From Cyclobacteriaceae bacterium (GTDB taxonomy: Bacteria > Bacteroidota > Bacteroidia > Cytophagales > Cyclobacteriaceae): a stretch of 64,000 bases of DNA. Shown one piece after another: positions 55,258-64,000 of the stretch. The position numbers were made by a program, and so were the translations under genes. The notes beneath the pieces were generated by a model. The model searched no databases. It was given only the letters and a program-made list of their open reading frames with translations, and was not told the DNA's origin. The DNA is taken from contig JAEUUJ010000083.1 of assembly GCA_016786495.1 (NCBI GenBank), positions 62,001 to 126,000 on the forward strand, written 5' to 3'. Position 1 is the first letter of the stretch. The number at the start of each line of letters is the position of its first letter.

Positions 55258-55288
55258 TTGGAAACCAATCCTTCCAGGCCTACGTTTG
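55258..55288 (+). promoter_or_regulatory. Promoter of the met leader
   Basis: TTG (55258-55260), 20 nt, TACGTTTG (55281-55288). The -7 box matches TAnnTTTG. The expected start is about 25 nt before the riboswitch aptamer. Confidence 0.6.
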
Positions 55289-55318
55289 TATCATCAAGTC
55301 GAGAGGGCATTTCGCCAA

Positions 55319-55427
55319 ATCGATTTATAAAGAAGCGCTGAGAGAACAGGCTCTAAGACGCGCTAGCAACCTCGAAAAGGTGCTAAAGCCTGCCCTGAAG
55401 AAGGTCTTCCGGGAACGATAAACCGAT
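55319..55427 (+). promoter_or_regulatory. SAM-I-type (S box) riboswitch upstream of metY
   Basis: P1 pairs ATCGATTTAT (55319-55328) with ATAAACCGAT (55418-55427), nine of ten pairs. The core follows the SAM-I pattern: AAAGAAGCGCTGAGAGA then AACAGGCTCTAAGACGCGC, then GCAACCTCGAAAAGGTGCTA (P3 and the SAM-binding junction), then a P4 stem GAAGA/TCTTC. The 109-nt size is right. It senses S-adenosylmethionine; high SAM should lower expression of metY-metX-hom. The P1 3' strand ends 5 nt before the ATG of a small ORF, so translation of that ORF could be affected directly. Confidence 0.85.
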
Positions 55428-55432
55428 GTAAA

Positions 55433-55564
55433 ATGAAAAATTTCATCAACACCATTTCAGCCGAATTCCGCCAGGGATTCCGCGTGTTCACTTCCCAACT
55501 CGATCAAGCCATTTGTAATCTGTTCGCCAACAACAAGTGTATGTGTTGTTGCTGCTGTTGCTAA
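55433..55564 (+). CDS. 43-aa leader peptide ending in Cys-Met-Cys6, upstream of metY
   Basis: ATG at 55433, TAA at 55562. It starts MKNFINTISAEFRQGFRV, followed by FTSQLDQAICNLFANNK and the tail CMCCCCCC (codons TGT ATG TGT TGT TGC TGC TGT TGC) directly before the stop. The start lies 5 nt after the SAM riboswitch P1 stem, and metY begins 130 nt downstream. A run of six Cys codons after Cys-Met is very unlikely by chance in front of a sulfur-assimilation gene. Likely a ribosome-stalling sensor of Cys supply, by analogy with mycobacterial poly-Cys leader ORFs; a metal-binding or chance ORF cannot be excluded. Confidence 0.75.
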   Translation: MKNFINTISAEFRQGFRVFTSQLDQAICNLFANNKCMCCCCCC

Positions 55565-55592
55565 GCGAAGCGTTTCCGCGTCCTTAACAACA
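55556..55592 (+). promoter_or_regulatory. Hairpin starting in the poly-Cys codons
   Basis: TGTTGCTAAG (55556-55565) pairs with CTTAACAACA (55583-55592) with one mismatch. The 5' arm is the last Cys codons plus the stop codon, so a ribosome stalled in the Cys run would keep this hairpin open. No T-run follows, so it is not a simple terminator. Confidence 0.5.
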
Positions 55593-55595
55593 CAC

Positions 55596-55639
55596 TAGCC
55601 TATGACCATGTCATGTGACAGGCATTTTGGTTACGGCTA
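55596..55639 (+). promoter_or_regulatory. Second leader hairpin before metY
   Basis: TAGCC (55596-55600) / GGCTA (55635-55639) and GACC (55604-55607) / GGTT (55629-55632), enclosing the perfect palindrome TGTCATGTGACA (55609-55620). It lies 56 nt before the metY ATG. It could be an expression platform or a protein-binding site. Confidence 0.4.
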
Positions 55640-55682
55640 TGTCCATTTATCATCATCATAAAACAGATTCAAAAACATTTAA

Positions 55683-57016
<1,334 letters not shown>

Positions 57017-57017
<1 letters not shown>

Positions 57018-58060
57018 TGCAGAAAACGGATCACACCTTTCATTATCATCAACCTTTCGAACTGGAGTCGGGTAAAACATTACCCGGCTTCCAGCTTCGA
57101 TACACTACGCTCGGGCGATTAAATGCTTCGCGTTCAAACATTGTGTGGGTTTGCCATGCACTGACGGGAAGTTCAGATGTCACGTCCTGGTGGAGTACCT
57201 TATTCACGGAAGACAGTCCTTTCAATCCGAACGATCATTTCATCATTTGTGTCAACATGCCGGGCGGATGTTATGGCTCAACCGGGCCATTGTCTATTAA
57301 CCCGGAAACAGGAAAGCCCTACTTTCACAGTTTTCCTGCACTCACGAACCGTGATATAGTGAGGGCCTTTGATCTGTTGCGTGAACATCTGGGTTTCGAA
57401 AAGGTAAATACGCTGATCGGAGCTTCACTGGGTGGTCAGCAATTGCTCGAATGGGCAGTTTCAAAACCCGAAGTGTTCGGGCACATTATTGCTATCGCGA
57501 CCAATGCCTTTCATTCCCCCTGGGGAATTGCATTCAACGAAGCCCAGCGCCTGGCGATTGAAGCCGATCCTACCTGGAAAGAAAATGATGAACGGGCTGG
57601 TTTGAATGGGATGAAGGCTGCCCGTGCGATCGGCATGTTGTCGTACCGGCATTACACAGGTTTTGCCCAATCACAATCGGAACGTTCAACTGAAGTAACC
57701 GAAGATTTCCGCGCAGCAACCTATCAACGCTACCAGGGGGAAAAGCTTGCGAAGCGCTTCAACGCCTATACGTACTGGCTGCTGTCTAAAATGATGGATA
57801 GTCATAACCTCGGTCGCGGAAAAGAATCCGTGGAAGAAGCCTTACGATCCATCCGCGCGAAAGTATTAGTCATCAGCATCGATACCGACATCTTATTTCC
57901 ACCGGAAGAACAACAGTTTTTAGCCAAACATATTCCAGACGCCACCCTCAAAACACTTTCATCCGCTTACGGGCATGACGGGTTTTTAGTGGAGTTCGAA
58001 ACATTCAAAAAAATTATCAAAGAATTTTATCAACCAACCTTACGCAACGTATTAGTATGA
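57017..58060 (+). CDS. metX: Homoserine O-acetyltransferase
   Basis: 347 residues. Alpha/beta hydrolase fold with nucleophile Ser in LIGASLGGQQLLEWAV, Asp in VISIDTDILFPPEEQ and His in SAYGHDGFLVEFE; PGGCYGSTGPLSINPETGK is the MetX substrate loop. It makes O-acetylhomoserine, the substrate of metY. It overlaps metY by one base and hom by four (ATGA), so the three are translated together. Confidence 0.95.
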
Positions 58061-59283
58061 GAAAGAAATTAACATTGGGTTTATTCGGTTTTGGATGTGT
58101 AGGCCAGGGATTATACCACGTGCTCGAAGAAACCCATGGACTGAAAGCAACCATTAAGAAGATTGTAGTTAAGAACAAGGACAAACAACGTCCGCTGAAT
58201 CAGGATCTTTTCACATTCGACAAAGAAGCTGTACTGAACGATCCGGAGATAGATGTGGTGGTTGAGTTGATTGACGATGCAAATGCCGCATTCGAAATTT
58301 TGAAAACCGCGCTGAAGAACGGCAAGCACGTGGTTACCGCAAACAAGAAAATGATTGCCGAGCACCTGGAAGAAATCTTTTTTCTCCAGCAACAATACGA
58401 TCGGTCAGTTTTGTACGAAGGTGCCGTGTGCGGAAGCATTCCGATTCTCCGTAATCTGGAGGAATACTACGATAACGATCTCTTAACCGGAATCGAAGGA
58501 ATCTTCAATGGTTCTACCAACTACATCCTCACCAAAGTTTTTGAAGAACGGAAAGGGTATGCCGAGGCATTGAAACAAGCTCAGGACCTTGGCTTTGCGG
58601 AATCGGATCCGCGGCTTGATGTTCAGGCATTCGATCCGAAGTTCAAACTAACGATTGCCATTGCGCATGCCTTTGGTGTATTTGTAAAGCCTGAGAACAT
58701 CATCAACATTGGTATCGACCGGATTTCTGACCTTGATCTGAAGTTTGCGCGCGAGAAAGGTTACGCCATTAAATTAATTGCACGCGCTATTCGGGTTGAT
58801 GGAAAAATATATGGCCTTGTAGCCCCGCAGTTTGTAGAAGCTGAAAACCCGCTAAGCAATATCCGGCTGGAATACAATGCAGTTCAACTGCAGGGTGCTT
58901 TCGCGGATAAGCAGTTATTTGTTGGCAAAGGTGCCGGAAGTTATCCTACCGGCTCAGCCGTGCTGTCCGACATTTCAGCACTCACATACGACTATCGCTA
59001 CGAATACAAAAAGACACACCAGCTTCCGCGGAATGAGTTTTCAAATGACTGGTCAATCGAGACGTTTGTTCGGTTCCCGAAAGGAGAAAATGTTTCGATC
59101 CGCGATTTCGAAAAATTCGAAGCCGGGTATGCAGCCGGTGGCCAGCAATACATGGTAGGCCAAACCGACTTCGCCAAGCTGAGCTCCTGGGCACAAAACG
59201 AGAACATTGGTATTGTGCTGGCTCCTCAGGCCACGTTTAAACCGGTGGCAAAACCGGTGGTATCTGAACTGCTTTCGGCTTAA
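58057..59283 (+). CDS. hom: Homoserine dehydrogenase
   Basis: 408 residues. NAD(P)-binding LTLGLFGFGCVGQGLYHVLE, GKHVVTANKKMIAEH, GSIPILRNLEEYYDNDLLTG with GIEGIFNGSTNYILTKV, and the catalytic segment FAESDPRLDVQAFDPKFKL (Asp, Lys). No fused aspartokinase. The C-terminal part (about 320-400) may be a small ACT-like domain but is divergent. It makes homoserine for metX. Last gene of the operon. Confidence 0.94.
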   Translation: MRKKLTLGLFGFGCVGQGLYHVLEETHGLKATIKKIVVKNKDKQRPLNQDLFTFDKEAVLNDPEIDVVVELIDDANAAFEILKTALKNGKHVVTANKKMIAEHLEEIFFLQQQYDRSVLYEGAVCGSIPILRNLEEYYDNDLLTGIEGIFNGSTNYILTKVFEERKGYAEALKQAQDLGFAESDPRLDVQAFDPKFKLTIAIAHAFGVFVKPENIINIGIDRISDLDLKFAREKGYAIKLIARAIRVDGKIYGLVAPQFVEAENPLSNIRLEYNAVQLQGAFADKQLFVGKGAGSYPTGSAVLSDISALTYDYRYEYKKTHQLPRNEFSNDWSIETFVRFPKGENVSIRDFEKFEAGYAAGGQQYMVGQTDFAKLSSWAQNENIGIVLAPQATFKPVAKPVVSELLSA

Positions 59284-59349
59284 TTCGTAATTCATCTGCT
59301 GCGTTCCAACGGTAGAGCCGCGTTCGGGGTCTAATCTGGAAAACGCGGT

Positions 59350-59718
59350 ATGAAAAAAATTACAGGATTAGCCAAAGTTGCGATACTGATCGCATTTGTG
59401 GCCTGCAATACGGAAATGAATGATCTGGCTGAAGCTCAGTCGGAACGGGTATGTGGCTGTACCGATAATACCTGGCTTGAAAACATGATTGAGGCGCTGG
59501 CGGCAAACACAACGCAGCAGGCAAAAATTACCCGGTACTGGTACCATAATGAAACCGTGTACCTCGTTGACTCGTGCATCGGCTGCGCGGATGCGATGCA
59601 GATTCTGTATAGCTGTTCTGGCGAACAACGCTGCACCTTTGGCGGCATTGCCGGACTCAATACATGCCCCGACTTCGCTGAACAGGCAACGCGCAAAAAG
59701 GACGTGTGGCATAATTGA
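59350..59718 (+). CDS. Cys-rich lipoprotein, DUF6970-like
   Basis: 122 residues. Signal with lipobox AFVAC (Cys about 19), then a short domain: TWLENMIEALAAN, ITRYWYHNETVYLVDSCIGC, DAMQILYSCSGEQRCTFGGI, AGLNTCPDFAEQA. The pattern Tyr-x-Tyr...VYLVDSC...C...CTFGG...C matches what I recall of DUF6970. Eight Cys outside the lipobox suggest disulfides. Function unknown. Confidence 0.65.
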   Translation: MKKITGLAKVAILIAFVACNTEMNDLAEAQSERVCGCTDNTWLENMIEALAANTTQQAKITRYWYHNETVYLVDSCIGCADAMQILYSCSGEQRCTFGGIAGLNTCPDFAEQATRKKDVWHN

Positions 59719-59721
59719 CCG

Positions 59722-59754
59722 TTTGGGTTCGAGGGTAAATCATGATAGCTTTGC
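59722..59754 (+). promoter_or_regulatory. Promoter of the arginase-like gene
   Basis: TTTG (59722-59725), 20 nt, TAGCTTTGC (59746-59754): perfect -7 box. It lies 12 nt upstream of the ATG at 59767. Confidence 0.65.
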
Positions 59755-59766
59755 ATAAAGGCTGTC

Positions 59767-60927
59767 ATGGATTTAACCATCTTATTTTCCCCCATTGACG
59801 AGAGTGTTTATTCAAACATCACCTCGCACGCATCATTCTATAAAAGCATCCGCATATTCGGAGATAAAATGCCGGCCTACAAGGATGCACACATGGCTAT
59901 CTTTGGTGTAAAGGAATCCCGTGGTGGTGAAAACAATTCCGGTTCTTCACAGGGGCCCGATGAAATCCGTAAAAAGCTCTACAATCTAAAAAAAGGAAAC
60001 GGCAGCTATCGTATTGTAGACCTGGGCAACCTGAATCCCGGCCATGATCTGGATGAAACATACGTCCGCATCAGCGAAGTGTGCCGCATCCTTCTTGAGA
60101 ACAACGTGCTCCCAATCATCATTGGCGGAACTCATGATTTGGATTACGGCCAATACTCGGGGTATGAAACCATGAGCAAGCTGGTGAGCCTGCTAAACAT
60201 TGATGCATTTCTTGATCTCGAGGACAAAAAAGATTCGGCCGCTAATCAGCAGCATATCCATAAAATTCTCCTGCACGAACCGAATTATCTTTTCAGTTAC
60301 ACACACCTGGCTTACCAGAGTTATCTGATTGATCCCACGCATACGGCAGTGTTGGAGAAATTGTATTTCGAAGCATTCCGCATCGGTCAAATGCGTACCA
60401 GTCTACAGGAAATGGAACCGGTAATTCGCAATGCCGACATGCTTTCGTTTGATATCACCGCTGTCCGTTCTTCTGACGCGCCCGGCAATGCGAATGCACA
60501 ACCCTTCGGCCTCACCGGTGAAGAAGCTTGCCAGATTTGCTGGTATGCCGGACAAAACGAGAAACTCAGTTCCATCGGGTTCTATGAATACAATCCTGAT
60601 TTCGATGATGCGCACAAAAAGACCGCTTCGGTTATCAGCACGATGATCTGGTATTTTATTGAAGGATATTATCATCGCAAAAACGAACAGAATTTTAAGA
60701 GCAACGACTTTCTTAAATATGTTGCTGCGCTTCAGGCCGAGCCCGAAACGATCACGTTTTATAAGAGCAAGTTCAGCGAAAAATGGTGGATGGAAGTGCC
60801 TTATCCGGCCGGTCGCGAGCGCTATTCCCGCAACAGTATTGTTCCCTGCAGCTACAACGATTACCAGCTTGCCACCAAAGGCGAAGTGCCGGAGCGTTAT
60901 ATTACAACGCTGGCCAAGCTGATGTAA
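59767..60927 (+). CDS. Arginase/formimidoylglutamase-fold protein with eroded metal site
   Basis: 386 residues. The fold is shown by SSQGPDEIRKKLYNL, PIIIGGTHDLDYGQY (arginase GGDHS region), LLNIDAFLDLEDK (DAHxD region) and LSFDITAVRSSDAPG (SxDxDxxDP region). Of the six usual Mn ligands, His of DAH is Phe, the second Asp of SFDID is Thr, and the GGDH position reads GGTHD. Catalysis by the normal di-manganese mechanism is doubtful. Often annotated formimidoylglutamase in this phylum; no other histidine-degradation gene is nearby. Confidence 0.7.
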   Translation: MDLTILFSPIDESVYSNITSHASFYKSIRIFGDKMPAYKDAHMAIFGVKESRGGENNSGSSQGPDEIRKKLYNLKKGNGSYRIVDLGNLNPGHDLDETYVRISEVCRILLENNVLPIIIGGTHDLDYGQYSGYETMSKLVSLLNIDAFLDLEDKKDSAANQQHIHKILLHEPNYLFSYTHLAYQSYLIDPTHTAVLEKLYFEAFRIGQMRTSLQEMEPVIRNADMLSFDITAVRSSDAPGNANAQPFGLTGEEACQICWYAGQNEKLSSIGFYEYNPDFDDAHKKTASVISTMIWYFIEGYYHRKNEQNFKSNDFLKYVAALQAEPETITFYKSKFSEKWWMEVPYPAGRERYSRNSIVPCSYNDYQLATKGEVPERYITTLAKLM

Positions 60928-60992
60928 AAAAATCCTGCAGCGCGTCTTCGTGAACAAAAGTTTGTACTATCTTACTTGACGTTTATAGTTAC

Positions 60993-62819
60993 ATGAAGCG
61001 CCTCCCGGTCTTAATTGTATTATTATGTTCCGCTTTTGCTGCCGATGGTCAATCGGCTGCGGGCAAGCTGACATGGGCACAGGCGCTGAAAACAAAAAAA
61101 GCTACACTTTACATTTATTGGTACGAATCACGGCCATTCATCTACCAGGATCAGAATGGCGAAATGAAAGGTATTGAGCATGAAATCCTAACGGGATTCA
61201 AAGACTATGTGCGCGAAAAGTATCGTGTTGACCTGACGCTTCAGTGGAAGGAAACCCAGAATTTTGAAAACACTTATCTAACCGTTTGTAATGAAAAATT
61301 GCCTGGAGCTTTCGGAGTTTCAGCTTTTTCGATTACTCAAAAACGGAAAGAGCGCGTAAAGTTTACGTTGCCCTACATGCCCGACATCTCGGTACTTATT
61401 TCCAGTAAGAACATTCCTATCGTTCAAAATGGTGAAGAGTTCGACAAGATTTTTTCGGGCCTTGAAGCCATCACAATTAAAGGAACAACCTACGAAGAAG
61501 ATCTTCATAAGCTGAAGGCCGAACGCGGCATTGATTTTAAGATGCGGTATGTGCCTAGCTATCAAAATATCCTGGCCACCATCTCCGGTTCTGAGAGCGC
61601 GTTCGGTGTAATCGACTTGCCTACGTACATGGTCGATTTGAATAAAAATGCCGGTATGTCGGTTAATCGCCAGAACATTGTTCCATTCAAACGTGAAGGG
61701 CTCGCCTTTATCACTCCGCTGAACAGCGATTGGGCTGAGCCGGTTAACGAGTACCTCAGTGGCGGAAAGTTTCAGCTTACCATCGACCCCATCATGGGCA
61801 AGTACCTCGATCATTCGGTATATAACTTCATGGAAGATCTGGCCAACTCGGCTGATAACGAAGTGATGTTGCTCACCTTCGAAAAAGAGATCCAGCATCG
61901 CGACCAGCAAGGAAAGAGTGAACAGATTTTACGCGAGAGTATTTTCCGGAATATTCTTACCGCCAGCATAACGGTTGTGTTTGTTTTTCTGGTGATCATA
62001 TTCCTGTTGTACCGAAAGCAAAACAAGATTAACCAGCAGCTCACGAATCAAAAGAAAGAAATCGAAGACCAACGACTCAACATCGAACGTCAGAATGCAC
62101 AGCTGGAGAGGCGGAACGAACAATTATCGCACCTCAACGAAGAGAAGAACAACCTGATCAAAATTCTGGCGCACGATCTACGCACGCCAATTAATCAGGT
62201 ACAGGGGCTGGCACAACTGCTGCTGCTGGAGAATCCTTCGTTCAATGAAGAACAAAAGGACTCCATTCATCGCATTATCGACTCATCGATCCGGTTAAAT
62301 ACGATGATTGGAAAAATTTTGGATGTAGATGCAATCGAAAGCAATCGGATCAACTTGCAACTCGAAACCATGGATCTAAATACGCTCACCAAACGTGTGG
62401 TGGGAAGTTTTGAGCGAATTGCAGCAAAAAAAGATATTCAACTGGCCTTCTCCGCGGCAGACGGGCCCATGGCCGTCAAAGGCGATATCCTCTACATGAC
62501 AGAGATTATCGAAAACCTGATATCGAATGCCATCAAATTTTCCGAATGGAATAAAAAAGTGGTTGTCGCACTCGGTGCGTGCGAAGTTAACGTTCGGTTA
62601 AAAATTCAGGATGAAGGTCCTGGCCTCACCGACGAAGACAAACAAAAGATTTTCCAGAAGTTTCAACGACTGAGTGCCCGCCCCACTGCGGGGGAGTATT
62701 CAACCGGTCTTGGCTTATCCATCGTTAAAAAATATACCGAACTCATGAATGGCCGGGTTTGGTACGAATCTACCGAAGGAGCCGGCACCGCCTTTTTCCT
62801 CGAGTTCCCCAAGGTTTAA
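60993..62819 (+). CDS. Sensor histidine kinase with periplasmic solute-binding (SBP_bac_3-like) sensor
   Basis: 608 residues. Signal/anchor 1-20. The periplasmic part (about 35-285) resembles family-3 solute-binding proteins: YWYESRPFIYQDQNGEMKGI, FGVSAFSITQKRKERVKFTL, ESAFGVIDLPTYMVDL. A membrane helix (about 320-339) and a coiled coil follow. HisKA has NLIKILAHDLRTPINQVQGL (phospho-His), and HATPase has N box NLISNAIKF, DEGPGL, and GLGLSIVKKYTELMNG. It should sense a small ligand such as an amino acid. No response regulator is adjacent. Confidence 0.93.
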   Translation: MKRLPVLIVLLCSAFAADGQSAAGKLTWAQALKTKKATLYIYWYESRPFIYQDQNGEMKGIEHEILTGFKDYVREKYRVDLTLQWKETQNFENTYLTVCNEKLPGAFGVSAFSITQKRKERVKFTLPYMPDISVLISSKNIPIVQNGEEFDKIFSGLEAITIKGTTYEEDLHKLKAERGIDFKMRYVPSYQNILATISGSESAFGVIDLPTYMVDLNKNAGMSVNRQNIVPFKREGLAFITPLNSDWAEPVNEYLSGGKFQLTIDPIMGKYLDHSVYNFMEDLANSADNEVMLLTFEKEIQHRDQQGKSEQILRESIFRNILTASITVVFVFLVIIFLLYRKQNKINQQLTNQKKEIEDQRLNIERQNAQLERRNEQLSHLNEEKNNLIKILAHDLRTPINQVQGLAQLLLLENPSFNEEQKDSIHRIIDSSIRLNTMIGKILDVDAIESNRINLQLETMDLNTLTKRVVGSFERIAAKKDIQLAFSAADGPMAVKGDILYMTEIIENLISNAIKFSEWNKKVVVALGACEVNVRLKIQDEGPGLTDEDKQKIFQKFQRLSARPTAGEYSTGLGLSIVKKYTELMNGRVWYESTEGAGTAFFLEFPKV

Positions 62820-62874
62820 CAAATCACCCTTTTGCAGGGATGAAAAATTGCGCAGGAATCTGCAAACTTGTTCC

Positions 62875-63267
62875 ATGAACATTCATTCCACTCGTACCGC
62901 GTTAGCGATTGTTCGCATCGCGGCTGCAGGCAACATGCTGATTCATGGCATTTCACGAACGGCTACCGGTGGTGTAGCAGGTTTTGATGAATATCTCACA
63001 TCGCTTGGCTTTCCACCCTACGCAGCGTTCATCATCACGGCATTCGAGTTGATTGCCGCGGTGCTTATTATTATCAACCGCTGGACCAGTATTCTCTCCA
63101 TTTTCTTTTGCGTAGAACTTGTTATGGGAATCATTCTCGTTCACGGTCCGGAGGGATGGTTTGTGGTGGGGCACGGAAGAAACGGATCGGAATACAATGT
63201 GTTGCTGATGTTGTGTTTTATCAGCTCGATCATTGCGTATTGGCCAAAAAAAGAAGGACAGAAATAA
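62875..63267 (+). CDS. DoxX family membrane protein
   Basis: 130 residues from the ATG at 62875; the frame overlaps the kinase gene upstream, so the shorter start is preferred. Four membrane helices with IVRIAAAGNMLIHGISR in helix 1, YLTSLGFPPYAAFIITAFEL in helix 2, LSIFFCVELVMGIILVH in helix 3 and a C-terminal helix ending AYWPKK, as in DoxX proteins. Function of this subfamily unknown; some are linked to redox stress. Confidence 0.8.
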   Translation: MNIHSTRTALAIVRIAAAGNMLIHGISRTATGGVAGFDEYLTSLGFPPYAAFIITAFELIAAVLIIINRWTSILSIFFCVELVMGIILVHGPEGWFVVGHGRNGSEYNVLLMLCFISSIIAYWPKKEGQK

Positions 63268-63298
63268 CTTCTGCCCTTCACCACCCAACCTGCCGAAA

Positions 63299-63943
63299 CT
63301 ATTTTAATTCTATTTTGTTGCCGAGGCTTAACGTGGTTAAATCAAGTTTCGCATAGAAATACTCGTCATCCCGATAATCGTATTTACCGTTGCGGTTATT
63401 ATCCCGCTGAAACTTAACGAGTGCGAAGTTTTGTTTCTCAAAAATTTGTATGGACAGTACGCTCTCATTCTTTGTCGACAAACATCTCAGGTTTTTACCG
63501 AAATTATCCGCCACGTACAAAATATCCGGATCGTCACTATCGATACGGCCGTTTTGGTTATAGTCAATGTCTTTAACGCGAAGTATCACGCACTTTTTAG
63601 TTCGATTTGTTCCATGGAGGTGATCATGAACCGACTTCGTATAATAAAATGGAATTCGAAAGTCCATGATGTACGTGTCCTTTTTGAAAAGTATTTTGCT
63701 GCTGTCGCTCTGAACGTTGTAGAAAACGAGGTTCGCATAATAGTGACCTAAAATAGCCAGCTTGTTGGATGAGAAGACTGACACATCATATTGAACCGGG
63801 ATCAAAAAACTGCTTGCGCTGTCAAGGATGATAGGATTATCCAGGTACGGCAGCTTGCTGCTTTGCGCCCGTAGCGCATGTGAACAGCATAAACTTATCA
63901 TCAGCGTACTGCCGATGATAAGTTTCTTACAAATTGATTTCAT
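63299..63943 (-). CDS. Secreted protein with two EF-hand-like calcium loops
   Basis: 214 residues from the ATG at 63943, which overlaps the stop of the upstream gene (TAATG); an ATG three codons earlier is also in frame. Signal peptide ending SHALRAQ (about 28). Two acidic loops, DIDYNQNGRIDSDDPDILY (about 126-144) and DNNRNGKYDYRDDEYFY (about 180-196), fit the D-x-[DN]-x-[NDG]-G-x-x-D pattern of EF-hand/dockerin-type calcium sites. The rest is beta-rich. Family not recognised. Confidence 0.6.
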   Translation of the reverse strand: MKSICKKLIIGSTLMISLCCSHALRAQSSKLPYLDNPIILDSASSFLIPVQYDVSVFSSNKLAILGHYYANLVFYNVQSDSSKILFKKDTYIMDFRIPFYYTKSVHDHLHGTNRTKKCVILRVKDIDYNQNGRIDSDDPDILYVADNFGKNLRCLSTKNESVLSIQIFEKQNFALVKFQRDNNRNGKYDYRDDEYFYAKLDLTTLSLGNKIELK

Positions 63944-64000
63944 TATTCCCATGTCAGGTTTTTGGATTTTGCTTTTGCCTTGATGGAATTGATCAGGGCT
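63943..64000 (-). CDS. 3' end of a gene continuing outside the window
   Basis: An open minus-strand frame from the window edge to TAA at 63943-63945 encodes ALINSIKAKAKSKNLTWE. The stop overlaps the start of the calcium-loop protein gene, indicating translational coupling. Too short to identify. Confidence 0.45.
   Translation of the reverse strand, partial: ALINSIKAKAKSKNLTWE

Noticed and set aside
55119-55310. 63-codon minus-strand ORF downstream of fabG
   Set aside because: It reads through the 55127-55204 palindromic repeat and the met promoter; no protein-like character.
60403-60957. 184-codon minus-strand ORF opposite the arginase-like gene
   Set aside because: Antisense shadow of a well-supported gene with its own promoter.
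63299-63943. Dockerin domain suggesting a cellulosome
   Set aside because: Only two isolated calcium-loop motifs are present; there is no paired dockerin arrangement and no cohesin in the window.

Overview
The window looks like chromosomal DNA of a Bacteroidota member, most likely of the Cytophagales type. Several things point that way: promoters of the form TTTG-N18-20-TAnnTTTG in front of many genes, few Shine-Dalgarno sequences, many SPII lipoproteins, an Oar-like TonB-dependent receptor with FAS1 and DUF4397 lipoproteins, DUF3467 next to rpoC, a DUF721 gene beside recF, and a GapN-type aldehyde dehydrogenase. The genus cannot be fixed from sequence reading alone.

Layout. 1-1.6 kb: the end of an iron/B12-type ABC binding protein and a lipoprotein. 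1.6-23.3 kb: the information-processing block on the minus strand. Read in the direction of transcription it is tRNA-Tyr, tRNA-Gly, tRNA-Thr, tuf; tRNA-Trp, secE, nusG, rplK, rplA, rplJ, rplL, rpoB, rpoC; DUF3467, a J-domain membrane protein, an M13 peptidase, GDPD; rpsL, rpsG, fusA, rpsJ. The last group ends at a terminator right after rpsJ, so it is not joined to the S10 operon here. 23.3-27.5 kb: DUF721 and recF, then pdhA, a TPR membrane protein and ribH. 27.6-31.7 kb: an AT-rich accessory patch of small unrecognised minus-strand genes mixed with gene remnants. 31.7-37.5 kb: an Oar-like receptor operon with two lipoproteins. 37.6-49.7 kb: an M14 peptidase, a BamA-like barrel, a cysteine-peptidase-fold protein, a haem protein, an FMN/Fe-S glutamate-synthase-like protein, a GH53 galactanase, and deoC-gapN-acyP. 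49.7-52.6 kb: an ECF sigma factor and RskA-type anti-sigma factor divergent from a FAS1 protein, with two tiny paralogous membrane-peptide genes (39 and 40 codons) downstream. 52.6-55.1 kb: lpdA and fabG. 55.2-59.3 kb: the methionine operon metY-metX-hom. 59.3-64 kb: a Cys-rich lipoprotein, an arginase-fold protein with an eroded metal site, a hybrid-sensing histidine kinase, DoxX, and a protein with Ca-binding-like loops.

The most notable region is the leader of metY-metX-hom. A Bacteroidota promoter (55258-55288) is followed by a SAM-I-type riboswitch (55319-55427). Only 5 nt later comes an unannotated 43-codon ORF (55433-55564) whose last eight sense codons are Cys-Met-Cys6, followed at once by the stop codon. 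A hairpin starts inside those Cys codons. This looks like a composite leader in which SAM may gate, and cysteine supply may be read by, a translated poly-Cys peptide ahead of the gene for O-acetylhomoserine sulfhydrylase. Cysteine-responsive poly-Cys leader ORFs are known from mycobacteria; I know of none in Bacteroidota or coupled to a SAM aptamer. Function here is inference.
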